DNA from: Cytophagales bacterium
GTDB taxonomy: Bacteria > Bacteroidota > Bacteroidia > Cytophagales > UBA9547
DNA length: 7,410 nt
Reading direction: 5' to 3'
Assembly: GCA_013298205.1 (NCBI GenBank)
Contig: JAAFJZ010000019.1
Span: 6,501 to 13,910 of the forward strand
Under the pieces are notes generated by a model. That model saw nothing but the letters and a program-made list of their open reading frames with translations. It did no database searches and was not told where the DNA came from. Shown here piece after piece: positions 6,086-7,410 of the stretch (positions within the stretch are counted from its first letter, which is position 1; each line of letters opens with the position of its first letter). A program made the translations under genes and the position numbers.

Positions 6086-6126
6086 TGTGGGAATCCAAAG
6101 GTGAGATTCCTTTGGGTGACCCGATT
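6086..6126 (+). ncRNA. group II intron domain VI with branch-point A and 3' splice site
   Basis: Following domain V, GGG (6089-6091) pairs with CCC (6120-6122), and CCAAAGG (6095-6101) with CCTTTGG (6109-6115) around a 7-nt loop. A6119 is unpaired directly 5' of the CCC strand, as expected for the branch-point adenosine. It is 7 nt from the end if the intron stops at GAT (6125) and 8 nt if it stops at 6126. Both distances are normal, and the end fits the usual AY rule best at 6125. Confidence 0.8.
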
Positions 6127-6165
6127 GTGCGAAATTTTAAAAAAAACGTGGTGTTAAAAAGGACG
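6127..6165 (+). other. possible group II intron 5' end directly after the preceding intron 3' end
   Basis: GTGCG at 6127-6131 matches the GUGYG consensus for group II 5' ends and begins 0-1 nt after the domain VI end. About 20 nt on, GGTGTTAA occurs, a string that also appears shortly after GUGCG at the start of domain I in well-known bacterial introns such as Ll.LtrB. The rest of domain I does not follow; an unrelated coding region starts at 6182. This would be a truncated second intron, a head-to-tail junction, or coincidence. It also serves as the leader of the next gene (AAAGGACG about 15 nt before its ATG). Confidence 0.45.
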
Positions 6166-6181
6166 AAAAAAAGAAATACAA

Positions 6182-7207
6182 ATGATATTTGAAATAGAAA
6201 GTAATAACGAATATTGGTATCAACTATTAAATTGTTTACCCGTTTCTTCCAATTCTATTGAATACAAAAGATTAAAAAGAGTTTGGGCAGACCAAACGAG
6301 ATTTAAAGGCACGAAAGGAACAACAAATAGGAAACATACATTATTTAATCTTACTTCTGAACAAAACCTGCAAATATCACTTTGGGAAAATTTTTCGATT
6401 TTTAATAAAGAGAAATTTATTTTAAAGCTAATTAAATTAGCTAACTTGGATTTTCCTATTCAATCAGTAACAAATGTCTCTTGGAGTTATGAATGGGAAA
6501 AACCAATCTATAAAAATGAATATAGAATTGGGATAAAACTTATAGACATAGTTCTAAAAATAACAACAAACAAATCGGAATATTTAATTGTTATTGAATG
6601 TAAAAATTTAACATCTAAATTAGCTGAAAAAGATTTAAGTCCATCATATTATCTTGATAACATAGAAGAATTTGATAGATTTGGTACAAATAAATCAATA
6701 TTGTATTGCATTGGGGAACGTGCTGAAAAAGCAGTTAAAGAGCAAGTTAAACAACTAAAAAATAATGTAGGTATTATAACTTGGGAGAGTTTAGCAATAC
6801 TCCAATTGGATTTAGTAATTGATTTAGAGGTTAATGAAACTATTAAAAAATTTATTTCTTATTCACTAATCAAACAATTTCAAAACAAAGGAATAAAAAC
6901 CAACGGTTATCATATTATTGATAATAAAACAAGTTCTCAAATTAATATTCCATTTGATAGCTTATTAATAGATTTAGACAATAATTTAATTGACATCGTT
7001 AATTTAGATTTTATTGATATTATCAAAATGGATATTGAAGACAATATTAAAGGATTTATCTGTGGTGCTCTTCTTAATCAATTCCCGATTGCATCAAGAA
7101 AAACTTTACCATTTGAATATTTAAATTATGAATTGAAACAGAGCGAAATAGATAAAACGGAATATCAATCACGACAAGAACGAGAACTTCAAATTTGGGA
7201 TTTATAG
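6182..7207 (+). CDS. putative PD-(D/E)XK-type nuclease, unrecognised family
   Basis: This is a 341-residue soluble protein without signal peptide or membrane segments. Residues 118-142 read as a beta-hairpin core with D122 (in LIDIVLKI) and E139-C-K141 (in YLIVIECKN), the D...ExK signature of PD-(D/E)XK nucleases. The upstream helix SLWENFS could supply the extra glutamate (E69). A following strand-helix pattern (SILYCIGERAEKAVKEQ) fits the fold. The N-terminus (YKRLKRVWADQTRFKGTKG) is basic and may bind nucleic acid. The C-terminal 130 residues are rich in I, N, D and L, and I do not recognise them. No methyltransferase, helicase or immunity partner is visible. The gene starts 56 bases after a group II intron 3' end, and a second copy of that intron block begins 175 bases after its stop, so it may be cargo. 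Very low GC content suggests foreign origin. Function is inferred from motif only. Confidence 0.68.
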   Translation: MIFEIESNNEYWYQLLNCLPVSSNSIEYKRLKRVWADQTRFKGTKGTTNRKHTLFNLTSEQNLQISLWENFSIFNKEKFILKLIKLANLDFPIQSVTNVSWSYEWEKPIYKNEYRIGIKLIDIVLKITTNKSEYLIVIECKNLTSKLAEKDLSPSYYLDNIEEFDRFGTNKSILYCIGERAEKAVKEQVKQLKNNVGIITWESLAILQLDLVIDLEVNETIKKFISYSLIKQFQNKGIKTNGYHIIDNKTSSQINIPFDSLLIDLDNNLIDIVNLDFIDIIKMDIEDNIKGFICGALLNQFPIASRKTLPFEYLNYELKQSEIDKTEYQSRQERELQIWDL

Positions 7208-7227
7208 CAAACATACCGTATCCGATC

Positions 7228-7246
7228 GACCAACTTTTATCTGGTC
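7228..7246 (+). terminator. weak hairpin after the nuclease gene
   Basis: GACCA/TGGTC (7228-7232 with 7242-7246) forms a 5-bp stem with a 9-nt loop 20 bases after the stop codon, followed by AGAGTTTT. It is short and has a poor T-run, so it is at best a weak terminator. Another hairpin, ACTTTT/AAAAGT (7315-7330), lies further on. The rest of 7208-7373 shows nothing else I can name. Confidence 0.25.
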
Positions 7247-7373
7247 AGAGTTTTAAGCATTAGCTACAACTTTAACCCATTTTGACTTAAGGTTTCAACT
7301 TGACAATATTAAACACTTTTTTTTAAAAGTTAATTTTTAAAGTTTAAAAGTAATATATCGAGTTATATTCTAT

Positions 7374-7410
7374 AGAAAAATGCTTATTCCTATTATTTTT
7401 GCTACTGAAG
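7374..7410 (+). mobile_element. start of a second copy of the group II intron-derived block (cut by window edge)
   Basis: Bases 7382-7410 match 5839-5867 at 27 of 29 positions, starting GCTTATTCCTATTAT; the two differences are transitions. AGAAA just before the match is shared with a small length difference. Further upstream the two flanks are unrelated, so similarity begins sharply at the same internal point in both copies. The offset is 1543 bp. Whether the second copy also ends in domains V and VI lies outside the window. Confidence 0.7.

Larger units (their letters stand above)
5833..6126 (+). mobile_element. group II intron-derived block (3' part, domains V and VI, no reverse transcriptase)
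   Basis: The last 75 bases are a recognisable group II intron 3' end (domains V and VI, listed separately). The preceding 220 bases are also strongly structured. They hold GGAAGTT/AACTTCC (5879-5885 with 5889-5895), a 10-bp stem GGTCTAAGTT/AACTTAGACC (5905-5914 with 5928-5937), AGGG/CCCT (5942-5945 with 5952-5955), and longer-range TTGGGG/CCCCAA (5901-5906 with 5978-5983) and TTACGGA/TCCGTAA (5875-5881 with 6011-6017). These may be domains II-IV or a derived equivalent; I cannot assign them. No reverse transcriptase/maturase and no clear domain I lie upstream, so the element is truncated or dependent on help in trans. Its first 29 nt recur at 7382. The left boundary is set by that similarity. 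Confidence 0.75.

Overview
The window is AT-rich, and its gene content points to Bacteroidota (Flavobacteriia/Cytophagia/Saprospiria-type). There is a GLPGLI/DUF4412-like secreted protein and an OppC-type permease of the Bacteroidota style. Short proteins and overlapping genes lack strong Shine-Dalgarno sequences. The one clear promoter fits the Bacteroidota consensus TTTG-N(19-21)-TAnnTTTG. I cannot name a species.

Left half (1-3844), mostly ordinary chromosome. Three genes read leftward as one unit: a membrane GT2 glycosyltransferase (585-1697), a small unrecognised protein (338-592) that overlaps it by 8 bases, and the N-terminal part of an OppC/DppC-like ABC permease (1-326) cut by the window edge. 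Divergent from them is ruvC (1735-2301). A secreted DUF4412/GLPGLI-like protein (2530-3357, minus) converges on ruvC. An XRE-family regulator (3482-3844, plus) diverges from that gene, behind a clear promoter with a possible operator.

Middle (3841-5806), accessory in character. An AAA_14/DUF4143 ATPase (minus) shares the bases of its stop codon with the XRE stop. Its upstream side carries eight imperfect tandem units with a very regular 33-bp period (5216-5465), each built from two half-sites 10 bp apart. A perfect 14-bp REP-like hairpin follows (5524-5554), then an AT-rich stretch with nested inverted repeats.

Right part (5833-7410), the most unusual. A block of about 290 nt ends in a textbook group II intron domain V and a domain VI-like hairpin with a bulged A (3' end at 6125/6126). 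Neither a reverse transcriptase nor a recognisable domain I precedes it. Immediately after its 3' end comes GTGCG, the consensus 5' end of group II introns. Next is an orphan gene whose D...ExK motif suggests a PD-(D/E)XK nuclease (6182-7207). At the window end the first 29 nt of the same block start again (27/29 identical, 1543 bp downstream). The putative nuclease therefore lies between two copies of a group II intron-derived block. This may be a tandem or circle-derived intron arrangement, or an intron-associated cargo unit. The window ends too early to tell.
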